Below are positions 55,797 through 64,000 of a stretch of 64,000 nt of DNA, in pieces. The stretch's first letter is position 1, and each line of letters begins with the position of its first letter. The notes below the pieces were generated by a model. That model had not been told where the DNA came from. It saw only the letters and a program-made list of their open reading frames with translations, and did not search any database. The stretch is from Drosophila persimilis. Lineage: Eukaryota; Arthropoda; Insecta; Diptera; Drosophilidae. The stretch spans positions 32,407 through 96,406 of the forward strand of contig NW_020825432.1 of NCBI RefSeq assembly GCF_003286085.1, written 5' to 3'. A program made the position numbers and the translations under genes.

Positions 55797-55937
55797 ATGG
55801 ATTCATTTAAGCGTTTGTTTGAAAAGGATCCTCACAAAAGCGGATACACACAAGTTGTTTATTGTAATTATTGCGGCTCTGATACTCACTTAGAAAAAAA
55901 CTGCCCCAAAAAGCGCGATCAGGAGACGCGTAATTAG
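55797..55937 (+). CDS. 46-aa CCHC zinc-knuckle protein
   Basis: Small frame ATG 55797 to TAG 55937 with one perfect retroviral-type knuckle, C-x2-C-x4-H-x4-C (CNYCGSDTHLEKNC, residues 23-36), and a basic tail (PKKRDQETR). Probably binds single-stranded nucleic acid. It sits between the 171-aa gene and the ATPase in the same orientation, with start context AAAATGG. Small size makes it easy to miss. Confidence 0.7.
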   Translation: MDSFKRLFEKDPHKSGYTQVVYCNYCGSDTHLEKNCPKKRDQETRN

Positions 55938-55997
55938 AATATCTTAGATGTTAGAAAAACATTTATAAAATATTAATAAATAAAACATAGCCCAAAA

Positions 55998-56684
55998 ATG
56001 TTTAAGCAATTTATACATCCTTTTACAATGCTTATTTGCGGTCCTTCAGGATCTGGTAAGACAACGTTTTTAGAAAATTTAATAAACAAAAGAAATGATT
56101 TGCTGAGCATTTCAATTAATCGAATAATTTGGTGTTATGGAGAGGAGCATGCTAAGCCAAATTTTAATACCATCGAATACTATAAAGGAGTTCCCGAAAC
56201 AATTGAAAATGAAAATCATGAGCCTATTCTTTTAATACTAGATGACTTAATGATGGGTGCATTTAATAAAAATGTCTGTGAGCTATTTACAAAAGGATCA
56301 CACCACAGGAATTTATCCGTAATAGTGGTTACACAAAATATATTTCATAAATCATCACATACTCGAGATATTTCACTAAACACAAAATACATCGTTGCGT
56401 TCAAAAATCCTAGGGATAAGCTACAATTTCAATGCTTAGCAAGACAAATTTATCCTGAAAATTCTCAGGAGCTCTTCAGAATATATAAGGAGGTGACAGA
56501 TGAACCACATGGTTATTTACTTATTGATCTTACTCAGGGAATAAATGATCTCCTTAGATTTCGTACACATATTTTTAATTCTGAGTATACAGTTTGCTTT
56601 TCAGATGAAAATGGTTTACAAAAAGAATCTAAATCGACTGAAAGCGAACAAACATTTATTGTATGTGCTCAAAAGGGCAAATAA
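55998..56684 (+). CDS. Packaging ATPase (A32/FtsK-HerA type, 228 aa)
   Basis: Walker A GPSGSGKT (residues 15-22), Walker B ILLILDDLM (Asp82-Asp83) and a sensor-like IVVTQNIFH (~115). These are the hallmarks of the Polinton/adenovirus-IVa2/poxvirus-A32-like genome-packaging ATPases. The frame is intact, and the downstream gene overlaps its 3' end. Confidence 0.92.
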   Translation: MFKQFIHPFTMLICGPSGSGKTTFLENLINKRNDLLSISINRIIWCYGEEHAKPNFNTIEYYKGVPETIENENHEPILLILDDLMMGAFNKNVCELFTKGSHHRNLSVIVVTQNIFHKSSHTRDISLNTKYIVAFKNPRDKLQFQCLARQIYPENSQELFRIYKEVTDEPHGYLLIDLTQGINDLLRFRTHIFNSEYTVCFSDENGLQKESKSTESEQTFIVCAQKGK

Positions 56685-56958
56685 TAAACTTCGAAATGCA
56701 ATTATAAGTAATTGTGACATTGAGTTAGTAAAAGCATTAGTGGAGATAGTGTTGAATACTCTGCGAGGAAATCATAAGATATCAAAAAAGCAACTATATG
56801 CTCTAAAAAAGTATAAAAATGCATTACGTCTTATTTCATGTCCAAAACGGTCAATAAATTCTAAGAGAAAAGTTCTCATCCAAAAAGGAGGATTTTTACC
56901 TGTTTTAATAAGTTCATTGCTTTCGGGGATTTTTGGAAAAATATTGAACAATGCTTAA
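56605..56958 (+). CDS. Small basic Polinton protein with QKGGFLP motif
   Basis: The open frame reaches back to 56545, but I prefer an ATG at 56605 or 56611 (MKMVYKKNLNRL) because earlier codons are hydrophobic and lie deep inside the ATPase gene. It is Lys/Arg-rich and helical, then has a conserved-looking QKGGFLPVLISSLLSGIFG end with a hydrophobic tail. Similar small proteins recur beside capsid genes in Polintons; the role (core or membrane-active virion protein) is not known to me. It overlaps ATPase by ~80 bp and the next gene by 8 bp. Confidence 0.7.
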   Translation: MKMVYKKNLNRLKANKHLLYVLKRANNKLRNAIISNCDIELVKALVEIVLNTLRGNHKISKKQLYALKKYKNALRLISCPKRSINSKRKVLIQKGGFLPVLISSLLSGIFGKILNNA

Positions 56959-57637
56959 AAATAAGCATCAATTAACCAAAGTTATTTTAATGCATCCGAA
57001 TGCATATCAAAAATTGGTAAATAATGCCCAGAAAAACGATTTAATAAATATAACGTTTTTGCCTATTTTAAATGATAAAAAAACTAGCGACTTTAATAAA
57101 TGGATTAAAATACGTCAAGAATTGTGTTACTATCAAAATAAAAAAAGAAATAAGACAATGGATATACGAACTACGCAGAACAAACGACTTTCATCACCTC
57201 AAAGCATTGGAATACAAACACAAGACGAGTCAGTTTGGTTAGATGTAAAACCTAACACTTCCATTCTTAACAATAAAAATAATGAGTCCTCAAAAAAGGA
57301 ACTCTCTATCACAAATGAGTTCTCTGATTTACCTAACGACATCGATGATGAAGATTTTCTGACCGAAAAATCTTTCAACTCAAAACCTAATAAGCGTAAA
57401 GTTGAGGATACCTCATTTTTAGACACTCAAGCATCAAAAAAATCAGCATTGACTAAAGTGAAGCTTACTGATAAACAGCGAAAGCTAAGAGTAAAACTTA
57501 AGAGGTATAAAAGTGAATCAAATCCATTTCAAGACTTGAAATACGTAAGTGGACGAGAAAAGTTGATGAGGGCTGTTAGAAACAGTAAGGCCGTGCAAAT
57601 TGGAAAGAACAAAATTAATTGGTTATCCTATAATTAA
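56951..57637 (+). CDS. Uncharacterised Polinton protein (228 aa)
   Basis: Intact frame overlapping the previous gene by 8 bp. Hydrophilic, Lys/Ser/Asn-rich, with an acidic centre (DLPNDIDDEDFL) and a basic C-terminal third (KLTDKQRKLRVKLKRYK). Mostly disordered by composition. It may be a structural or scaffold protein by position, between ATPase and capsid genes. Confidence 0.7.
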   Translation: MLKNKHQLTKVILMHPNAYQKLVNNAQKNDLINITFLPILNDKKTSDFNKWIKIRQELCYYQNKKRNKTMDIRTTQNKRLSSPQSIGIQTQDESVWLDVKPNTSILNNKNNESSKKELSITNEFSDLPNDIDDEDFLTEKSFNSKPNKRKVEDTSFLDTQASKKSALTKVKLTDKQRKLRVKLKRYKSESNPFQDLKYVSGREKLMRAVRNSKAVQIGKNKINWLSYN

Positions 57638-57664
57638 TAAACTGCAAAGAACGTAGAACTAAAA

Positions 57665-58216
57665 ATGGTAAATGTAACAGAGTTTTTCGTGACATTACTT
57701 AGTAATGATTCGTTAAATGTATATCATGATAACGTTAAGTGCGCATTTACAAACATTGTAAATATTCCTGAAAACATGAACGATGACTGGGAAGTAGGAA
57801 TTACAGACTTATATCTAAATAAATGTATAAAAAGCAGGCCTGAGAATACCTCAATCGCATCTGAAGAAACAACAGAATTCGTTATTAGCTTAGTAAATGG
57901 AGAAACATTTCGATATGAAAATGAGTCAATAGAGTCTGAACAGTTTCAAAATGGTTTGATTTTTGTTTACACTGACATTATCAAACCAAGATGTGTTGGA
58001 AATAAAAGACCTCGATGTCTTCGAGTATTACATTATAATGGAAAAGAGCAACTTATACAATTCAACAATATTGAATATTATCCCATTGAAATATGGTCTC
58101 CAAAAGAAATTTCGATCTTAATTACCGATTCCAAAGGGTATAAAGTACCATTTGAATCTTCAGCAATTCCAATTTTTGTTACCCTTCACTTTAAAAAACG
58201 AAAAGAAATGCTATAA
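57665..58216 (+). CDS. Minor capsid (penton-like, single jelly-roll) protein
   Basis: 183 aa. FFVTLLSNDSLNVY.DN near the start, IFVYTDIIKPRCVG..RCLRVL in the middle and PIEIWSPKEISILITD near the end match the Polinton penton-type minor capsid pattern. Frame intact. It lies directly upstream of the other virion genes. Confidence 0.8.
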   Translation: MVNVTEFFVTLLSNDSLNVYHDNVKCAFTNIVNIPENMNDDWEVGITDLYLNKCIKSRPENTSIASEETTEFVISLVNGETFRYENESIESEQFQNGLIFVYTDIIKPRCVGNKRPRCLRVLHYNGKEQLIQFNNIEYYPIEIWSPKEISILITDSKGYKVPFESSAIPIFVTLHFKKRKEML

Positions 58217-58262
58217 ATAATACTGTAAAGATGGAAATTTATTCAGAGTAGAAATAACCATC

Positions 58263-58733
58263 ATGACGAAATCTTATCAACAATATTATTTAAATCAGTG
58301 TGGAGGAGGGTTGAATCATATAGGAAGTCTTTATGTTTCACCCAGAGTTATCCAACAAGGTAGAGGAATTGGGAACTTTTTTAGTGGTCTTTTTAATTAC
58401 ATAAAACCACTATTCCTTTCGGGGATAAACGCTATTAAAAACCAAGCTACTGAGACTGGAAAGGCAGTAATAAATGAGTTTGGTCGAAAACCTTTAAGAA
58501 CTATTATCCAAGAACAAAGTAAAATTGCTTTGCAAAACCTGTCAAATAAAGCCATTAATAAGTTAACCCGATTCCAGAATGGGGCAGGTAAAAAGAATAA
58601 AAAGAGAAGGTCTAGGAAAAAACTATCTCATTTATCATCTAAAGAAGGAAGCAAACATACGCAGTCGAGAACCAAAAAAAAAAAATCAACAAAGAAATTA
58701 ACTATAAGAGACATTTTTTCTAAATCAAAATGA
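58263..58733 (+). CDS. pVI/pX-like minor virion protein (156 aa)
   Basis: N-terminus YYLNQCGGG, then QGRGIGNFFSGLFNYIKPLF and an amphipathic helix region (INAIKNQATETGKAVINEFG), followed by a very basic tail (KKNKKRRSRKKL, KKKKSTKKLT). This layout resembles adenovirus-type membrane-lytic/core proteins, and GG motifs could be protease sites. The stop overlaps the capsid ATG (ATGA at 58730-58733). Confidence 0.65.
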   Translation: MTKSYQQYYLNQCGGGLNHIGSLYVSPRVIQQGRGIGNFFSGLFNYIKPLFLSGINAIKNQATETGKAVINEFGRKPLRTIIQEQSKIALQNLSNKAINKLTRFQNGAGKKNKKRRSRKKLSHLSSKEGSKHTQSRTKKKKSTKKLTIRDIFSKSK

Positions 58734-60022
58734 CCACCCATATTGAATGTATGAAAAGCGAATTGGATCTCTTTGAGCCACATCCTACACAAAGCTCTAT
58801 TCTGAGAACAGAAGAAGTTTCATATAACCCCATAGCTTCGTTGGACAGTGCTTCTTCAATTGAATTCGTTTGCTTAGGAAATGGGGAAACATATCGAGAC
58901 CTATCAAGTGTTTACTTAAGACTTGTTGTGCAACTAAGAAAAAGTGATAATACCAACATTGAAGGAAACGATGTTGGAGTAGTGAATAATATTTTGCATT
59001 CAATGTTTAGAAGTTCGTCCGTATATTTAAATAATATTTTGGTTTCTCAGAGTGATAATAACTATCATTATAGATCGTATTTGCAAACGATTTTAAACTA
59101 TGGCAGTGATGCCAGTGAAAGTCACTTAGCCACTCAAGGTTATTATCCTAATTATGGTAAATTATTATCTGGTAGATACGTTAACACCGATGGATCCATT
59201 ATGCTCAAAAATATTTTTCAAAACAGTAATAAGGTTGAACTATTCGGAAAAGTTCATGGAGATATATTTAATCAACCAAAACTGCTTATAAATAATGTAG
59301 ATTTGAGGATTACTTTTAACATTGAAAAAACAGCATTTTATTTAATGGAATCTGAAACTGAATCAAATCTTAAAATATTGGAGGCCCAACTATTCATGAA
59401 CCACATAACTATTAATCCGAGCATTTTATTGGCTCATCATCATGTTTTACAAACTAAAAATGCCATTTATCCATACAGCAAAGTTCAAGTAAAATCATTT
59501 ACAATATATCCAGGAAATAATACATTATCAATTGACAATGCAGTTATTGGACAGCTTCCCAATTTTTTGGTTTTTTGCATGGTAAAAAACAAATCATATT
59601 CTGGAAATCGGGCATTAAACCCCTTCCATTTTGAACATTTTAAAATTCAACGCTTTAATCTATTGGTTAATGGAGTACAAGTACCATCGCAGGCACTTGA
59701 GTTTGATTTCTCGAACTCTGAAAATGCTCAAAGCTCTAGAGGATATAATATGCTATTCAGATCAAGTGGAATAAAACATTATGATCGAGGCTTACAAATT
59801 ACAAAGGAAATGTTTGATAAAAATAGTTTTATATTAGCATTTGACCTAACAGCAGACCATCACAATTCAACTGTATGCTCAAATTTAATATCACAAGGAG
59901 CCATCCGAATTGAAGGACGATTTTCGGAGCCTCTTACAGAAGCAGTTACTTGTCTGGTATACTGTGAATATGACTCAATGATTGATATTGATAAACATAG
60001 AAATATTCGTGTACTATTGTAA
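58730..60022 (+). CDS. Major capsid protein (double jelly-roll, 430 aa)
   Basis: Intact frame and size fitting the Polinton major capsid. Recognisable blocks are ECMKSELDLFEPHPTQSSI at the start, GETYRDLSSVYLRLVVQL, SSSVYLNNILVSQSDNNYHYR and a C-terminal LVYCEYDSMIDIDKHRN. Translationally coupled to the preceding gene by a 4-bp overlap and followed after 2 bp by the protease. Confidence 0.88.
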   Translation: MTTHIECMKSELDLFEPHPTQSSILRTEEVSYNPIASLDSASSIEFVCLGNGETYRDLSSVYLRLVVQLRKSDNTNIEGNDVGVVNNILHSMFRSSSVYLNNILVSQSDNNYHYRSYLQTILNYGSDASESHLATQGYYPNYGKLLSGRYVNTDGSIMLKNIFQNSNKVELFGKVHGDIFNQPKLLINNVDLRITFNIEKTAFYLMESETESNLKILEAQLFMNHITINPSILLAHHHVLQTKNAIYPYSKVQVKSFTIYPGNNTLSIDNAVIGQLPNFLVFCMVKNKSYSGNRALNPFHFEHFKIQRFNLLVNGVQVPSQALEFDFSNSENAQSSRGYNMLFRSSGIKHYDRGLQITKEMFDKNSFILAFDLTADHHNSTVCSNLISQGAIRIEGRFSEPLTEAVTCLVYCEYDSMIDIDKHRNIRVLL

Positions 60023-60024
60023 AA

Positions 60025-60480
60025 ATGAATACATTACAAATCGATAAGTTGCTTTCCAAGCATTCAAAAACAAAAAGAATTTTTAAAGGAGTTTATCCCT
60101 CTGATCAGCTGCCTCAAGTAATTTCGAAATATCCTGCTTTAATAATAGCAAACACAGATTCTTCAAGCTATTCAGGAACTCATTGGGTTGCTTTTTACTT
60201 TGAAAACAAATATTCAGCCGAATTTTTTGATTCATATGGTCAATATCCTCAAAATAAAGAATTTTTAAAAATATTAAGGAAAAATTCCATAAAGTTTACA
60301 TTTAATAAACAACCACTGCAAGGTTATTTTTCAAATACATGCGGTCATTACTGTATCCTATATGGAATATTTAAAAGCAGCAAAAAACATTAAATTGTTT
60401 TTTAAAACAATTTAAGAGAAATGATTTTAACTATAATGATAAGTTAATAATAAAAATGTTTAAGAAAATTCGTTTAAAAT
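60025..60480 (+). pseudogene. Adenain-like cysteine protease, C-terminal frameshifts
   Basis: Frame of 122 aa from ATG 60025 with the catalytic set of the adenovirus protease/Ulp1 group: His53 (GTHWVAF), Asp69 (EFFDSYG), Gln96/99 (KQPLQG) and Cys106 (NTCGHYC). After GIFKSSK the frame ends at 60391-60393. Coding-like sequence continues in the other two frames to 60480 (LKAAKNIKLFF.. then LKQFKRNDFNYND..), implying two small indels near homopolymers. The product would lack about 35 C-terminal residues, so activity is doubtful unless these are assembly errors. Confidence 0.8.
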
Positions 60481-60515
60481 AAAACACAATATTATTTCAG
60501 AGACATTTAAGATGT

Positions 60516-60815
60516 TTATTGAATTTTTGAGCTGGGATACATTCTTTTATTTAAGTTATAGTACTTTAACATTAGGTCTATAGCTTCTGCTTTCTTATTT
60601 GGTAGGGTATGACACAGGCATGTGTCAGGTCCTTCCGTTGCATCGTCATCACTCCAGGGGCATAGCTTATAATGAAAGCCAAACTTGGAGTACTGAAGCT
60701 CCTTTTCCTCCAGATCTTCCAAAATGCTCATCAAATTTTCAAGAATTTGTACGTGCTCCTCGAAGATCATCTCCTCGAATTGCATTAAAAAAAGTTTTAT
60801 TTGTTTGGCATGCAT
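60516..60815 (-). CDS. Uncharacterised Polinton protein (99 aa)
   Basis: Intact minus-strand frame. A glutamate-rich helical N-terminal half (EEMIFEEHVQILENLMSILEDLEEKE) precedes a Cys-containing C-terminal part (LCPWSDDD..DTCLCHTLP). It has its own convincing promoter. No family recognised. Confidence 0.6.
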   Translation of the reverse strand: MHAKQIKLFLMQFEEMIFEEHVQILENLMSILEDLEEKELQYSKFGFHYKLCPWSDDDATEGPDTCLCHTLPNKKAEAIDLMLKYYNLNKRMYPSSKIQ

Positions 60816-60841
60816 CTTGCAGCTGACTTCTTGAATCTATT

Positions 60842-60876
60842 ACTGATAATGTTTCAAAGAGCAGGACTCTTTATAT
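60842..60876 (-). promoter_or_regulatory. TATA plus initiator for the 99-aa gene
   Basis: On the minus strand, GATATAAAG (60876-60868) and TCAGTA around 60846-60841, about 31 bp apart; the ATG is 26 bp further. Same layout as the promoter at 55178. Confidence 0.6.
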
Positions 60877-60960
60877 CAACGTCTTTGCTATGTTTCCCTT
60901 ATATTTTTCTTTACCCATGTATTGGAAATGATAAGTACTATATCTAGCCATCTCTTTTTT
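60871..60960 (-). repeat. Partial duplicate of the 106-aa gene 3' end
   Basis: Minus-strand 60960-60911 repeats the codons for KEMNRYSTAHFQF of the 106-aa gene with changes (KEMARYSTYHFQY) and stays open to a TAA at 60873-60871. The rest of 60826-61058 is AT-rich with no gene seen. Confidence 0.5.
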
Positions 60961-61058
60961 ACATATGTGTGTATATTCTTAACCTTTTTCTTTATTTTTG
61001 TCTTTACATGTATAGTTGTCTCTTCTTCTCTTACATATATATAATGGGAACTCTTTAT

Positions 61059-61443
61059 TTACTCTTTACATATAAATTGGAAATGGGCAGTGCTATATCT
61101 ATTCATCTCTTTTCCTTTATATATAAGATGTGAGATTCCATGCTCCTTCAACATCTTAAAGGGTGTTTTTGTGGAAAATTTGGTCACATAACTTTTAGGT
61201 AAAAATATCCAAAGCGGTTCGTTGTCCTTATCAGTTAAATAAAGGACTACTTTATTTCCAAATGATGTTTTTTTGATTTTACATCCATTGATCTTGTACT
61301 CAAATCCTATGCATAGGTCCTCAACCTTGGTGTATCCAACCGCCGGCTTTGTCTCGTTAAGTAATTCTAGGAAAGCCTAGGTATATATTTGATGAAGTGC
61401 TTATCATTTTCTACATAGAGATTTAAATATTCTTACATACCAT
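61059..61443 (-). CDS. Spliced 106-aa Polinton protein
   Basis: Exon 1 contributes only the ATG (61443-61441), followed at once by a donor GTATGTAAG. After a 64-nt intron ending CCTAG (61377), exon 2 (61376-61059) encodes 105 residues including YTKVEDLCIGFEY, KTSFGNKVVLYLTD and PLWIFLPKSYVTKF. No ATG exists in the exon 2 frame before this point, so the splice supplies the start. The beta-rich pattern recalls small OB-fold-like proteins seen near insect mobile elements; function is unknown. AATAAA overlaps the stop. Confidence 0.65.
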
Positions 61444-61474
61444 TATAGTAATAGAAACTATTCAACCTACTAAC

Positions 61475-61483
61475 GATTTTATA
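61475..61483 (-). promoter_or_regulatory. TATA box for the spliced 106-aa gene
   Basis: TATAAAATC on the minus strand, about 40 bp before the ATG, implies a 5' leader of only 10-15 nt. Confidence 0.5.
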
Positions 61484-61834
61484 CTAAATTATTTAAAAGA
61501 TTGCATGATCTTTTATACTCTCATTAATTCAATTTTATACAAATGTGATCTGAGCAGATTGGTAGTTGAGTGATAATAAGTAAATGGTTTTAAAGCTGTA
61601 ATGGCCAGATGTCTCAAGTCTGATTGGTGGTTGAGTAATAAGGGATAAATTATGGATACACTGCTGTATATATTGTTTCAAATATTATATTTACATTTTG
61701 GGTCTTATATAACCGTCAACATGAAAAAATTATATAAACAGAACAAAATGCATAGAATTTTTGTTCATATGCTGTTCACTTCCTATATAAGAACTGTAAG
61801 TTACTGAGATAGGTTAGTTCACTTTCACTTCGAA
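61484..61834. other. Intergenic region between divergent right-end genes
   Basis: About 350 bp, AT-rich. Contains a direct repeat GATTGGTNGTTGAGT (61557 and 61621), a 28-codon frame at 61722 (MKKLYKQNKM..) preceded by a TATATAA string, and TATATAA at 61784-61790 with TTAGTT at 61814, the likely promoter of the zinc-finger gene. Confidence 0.45.
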
Positions 61835-62059
61835 ATGAGGACATTTCATTGCGAGTTGTGTTATTTAAAAACATCTTTTAGTTCCCGCAATGAACTGAAA
61901 AAACACACCTTAAAAATCCACAACTTTAGTTATTCAAAATCAAAATCATCATTTTATCGATGTTACTTATGTCCAGGAACTGAACTGTTTTGGTTGAGAA
62001 TTGACTTCAATATGCATATTTTATTTAAGCATAACATGGAATTAAAGCGAAAAATATAA
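61835..62059 (+). CDS. Two-zinc-finger protein (74 aa)
   Basis: Two C2H2-like fingers with the same unusual spacing, C-x2-C-x14-H-x4-H: FHCELC..KKHTLKIH and YRCYLC..NMHILFKH, separated by a Ser/Lys linker. Probably DNA-binding. A TATA box lies 45-51 bp upstream of the ATG. It is the last gene before the right TIR. Confidence 0.7.
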   Translation: MRTFHCELCYLKTSFSSRNELKKHTLKIHNFSYSKSKSSFYRCYLCPGTELFWLRIDFNMHILFKHNMELKRKI

Positions 62060-62178
62060 TATTTATTTAAAAATGAAATAATCTGTGCGTTTTTAAATAT
62101 AAATACCTTTACATAAATTTACCAACTAAGTATAAAATGATGTGAAAATTACTCAATAAATTCATTCAAAAGCATCAG

Positions 62179-64000
62179 TATTCTACCTGAAATCCACTTA
62201 TTCTTTTGTGTAATCCTCACGTGGAAGAAACCTGTTTCAAACGAATCCTATGATTCTCTTGTAATAAGAGGAAGTGAAATTCAACCAATCAAAAGTAAAA
62301 CAGAAACATTTAAAATAAATAGTGGTTAAATGTGTTATATTTATTATATATGTACATATGTATATATTATTTTAGAAAAATACATAAAATATTCTTATTA
62401 TATAAATATGTATTCGTATTATTAAAATTTCGCCTCAGCTAATTTTACCGCAGCAATTAAGTCGTCATCATCTTCGTCCCGAAGTAGTTCCTGGAGTTGA
62501 GATCTTTTATCATCATCCTGATTATCTACTAAATCGAAAATGTTGTCATCATCCGGTAAAATGTATGCTGGATTATCATTATTAGACGTTGCATTCCTTG
62601 GGTCATCGTCGTCATCATCCCATTTAATGTCACTTAACCAGGTCAAGTTGCTCGCGAGATAGGTTTGAGTCTTAATCCCAAAAAACCAGGACAGGTCTAC
62701 GGAGCTCGGCTGAGAGTCCAGATTTATGGTTGATTCCGGTTGGGAATCGATAAAATGATTTCAAGGTCATCCATCGTTGTTGAAAGATTACTAGTTTATG
62801 TCCTAGCTGTTAGCTGTGAGTAGTTATTATATAGGCACTTTGCTATGGGACAGTGTTAGGTACACAAAGGAGGAATATAAATTATAGAGAAAGTAGAAAG
62901 GTTCAAGGGCATCGAAACCGTTTTTCAGGAAACACTTAAAAAATACCTCTAAACTATCACATTAGATTCATTGCAAAGGGATGACCTACCTGTTTGAGGG
63001 TTGTTTGAATCGCAACACGGGACCAATCGTAAAAACAGGTTCATTGACAGTAAGTGGGAGGAGAGAGAATATAAATGAGCGAAGGATCGATTTGAGAGGA
63101 TTTTACATGGTTGAGAAACAGGATAAGATCGAAGTTAGTTCACATTATCGCCGATAGGTGGCGCCACCAAGTAGTAAGGATACGGGACAGACGTATATTT
63201 ACTCTAAGTAGCATTATTAATTTTGATGTCTTCCTATTATAATTTTATTCTTTGCGGTGCTCCTATATTATCTCCATTAATTTGTGTTCTCTTACCATTC
63301 AACCCTCTATACGGACATTAGATACCCAGGTTTCCAACCTATGTTTTCTATAGGATGTAAATTTCAGAAACTTCACAACATTTGTTTTCCCAATCAATGT
63401 TTATAAAATATCCTATAAGTATTTATTTAACTTGACCAGTTAATAACATAGCAGAAATTGGTTCCCAATTCAATGTTAATAAAATATCTTATAAGTATTT
63501 ATTTAACATGATCACGTAATACCATAGCAATATGATGCACACTACATTCAACATGTTGCCAAGCTGGCACATGCTTAAGCAAATGTTGCGCAACATGTTG
63601 CGAATTTAGGTAATTCAGTGTAAAAAGCGACCGTCCCTTATCCTTACTACTTGGTGGCGCCACCTATCGGCGATAATGTGAACTAACTTCGATCTTAATC
63701 CTGTTTCTCAACCATGTAAAATCCTCTCAAATCGATCCTTCGCTCATTATATTCTCTCTCCTCCCACTTACTGTCAATGAACCTGTTTTTACGATTGGTC
63801 CCGTGTTGCGATTCAAACAACCCTCAAACAGGTAGGTCATCCCTTTGCAATGAAATCTAATGTGATAGTTTAGAGGTATTTTTTAAGTGTTTCCTGAAAA
63901 ACGGTTTCGATGCCCTTGAACCTTTCTACTTTCTCTATAATTTATATTCCTCCTTTGTGTACCTAACACTGTCCCATAGCAAAGTGCCTATATAATAACT
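62179..64000. repeat. Polinton right terminal inverted repeat
   Basis: Reverse complement of 47337-49167. Inner arm about 62819-63189, spacer with the 76-bp repeats, outer arm from about 63632 to the window end. Several 1-bp indels relative to the left copy, for example TCATTATATTC here against TCATTTATATTC. Confidence 0.9.
62422..62774 (-). pseudogene. Acidic TIR protein, right copy, frameshifted
   Basis: The mirror of the 117-aa gene. One T is missing in the ATTTTTATCG run near the start (62755) and other changes follow. Only the last 74 codons (from 62646) remain in one frame, still Asp-rich and ending VKLAEAKF. Confidence 0.75.

Larger units (their letters stand above)
47337..64000. mobile_element. 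Polinton/Maverick DNA transposon, nearly complete
   Basis: Self-synthesising, virus-like transposon of about 16.7 kb, starting AGTAGTTATT. The window ends three bases before the expected AATAACTACT right terminus. It has long terminal inverted repeats and the diagnostic gene set: protein-primed PolB, retroviral-type integrase with chromodomain, packaging ATPase, adenain-like protease, penton and major capsid. It is strongly AT-rich compared with the preceding region. Expected to integrate through its own integrase and replicate through PolB; capsid genes suggest virion formation (known for the family as prediction, not shown here). Confidence 0.95.

Noticed and set aside
56545..56604. Upstream start for the 137-aa Polinton ORF (MISLDFVHIF...)
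   Set aside because: Those codons lie deep in the ATPase coding sequence and are hydrophobic; the basic protein proper begins around 56605.

Overview
The window is eukaryotic, and almost certainly Drosophila. The evidence is DINE-1/Helentron-type repeats with their (TCTG/TCCG)n microsatellite, 60-70 nt GT-AG introns, LOA-clade and CR1-type non-LTR retrotransposons, an LTR-element integrase, and a complete Polinton/Maverick. The 1.1 kb DINE form together with a LOA (Bilbo/Trim-like) element points to the obscura group; this is inference. The region has the texture of heterochromatin or a Y/neo-Y-like repeat-rich block: no intact single-copy host gene is present, and nested, inverted and tandemly duplicated segments fill the first 47 kb.

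Layout. 1-3290: decayed CR1-like LINE. 3490-11022: DINE copies, the first copy (A) of a captured host-gene segment, and an inverted block holding a gypsy-type integrase plus LTR. 11023-22446 and 22447-34071: two tandem copies of a ~11.5 kb block. Each contains a DINE with a nested LOA LINE, a host-gene segment (B, C), an LTR-element remnant on the minus strand, and two DINEs. 34072-37495 and 37496-40919: two near-identical 3,424-bp tandem units (D, E), each with the best-preserved host-gene segment. 40920-47336: more LTR-element remnant, interrupted by a second LTR retrotransposon 3' end (77-bp tandem repeat, ORF, 1,032-bp LTR), then three head-to-tail DINEs.

The captured host segment carries the last exon of an unknown gene, a RING plus TRAF-type zinc-finger gene (ZFTRAF1/CYHR1-like) with one 69-nt intron in copy A, and an opposite-strand small-peptide gene. 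All five copies are damaged in different ways. Diagnostic bases show that DINE copies acted as recombination substrates: the DINE between units D and E is a recombinant whose crossover lies within ~50 bp.

47337-64000 (last ~3 bases outside the window): a nearly complete ~16.7 kb Polinton inserted into a DINE. It has ~1.83 kb terminal inverted repeats, and each TIR itself contains a ~0.37 kb inverted pair, so each end can fold on itself. Left to right the genes are: an acidic ORF (in the TIR), protein-primed DNA polymerase B with a 64-nt intron, integrase with chromodomain and a 229-aa protein (both minus), a 171-aa protein, a 46-aa CCHC knuckle protein, packaging ATPase, 137-aa and 228-aa proteins, penton-like minor capsid, pVI/pX-like protein, major capsid, adenain-like protease (frameshifted near its C-terminus), a 99-aa protein and a spliced 106-aa protein (both minus), and a two-zinc-finger protein. 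Replication, integration, packaging and virion genes are all represented. The main visible lesion is in the protease.
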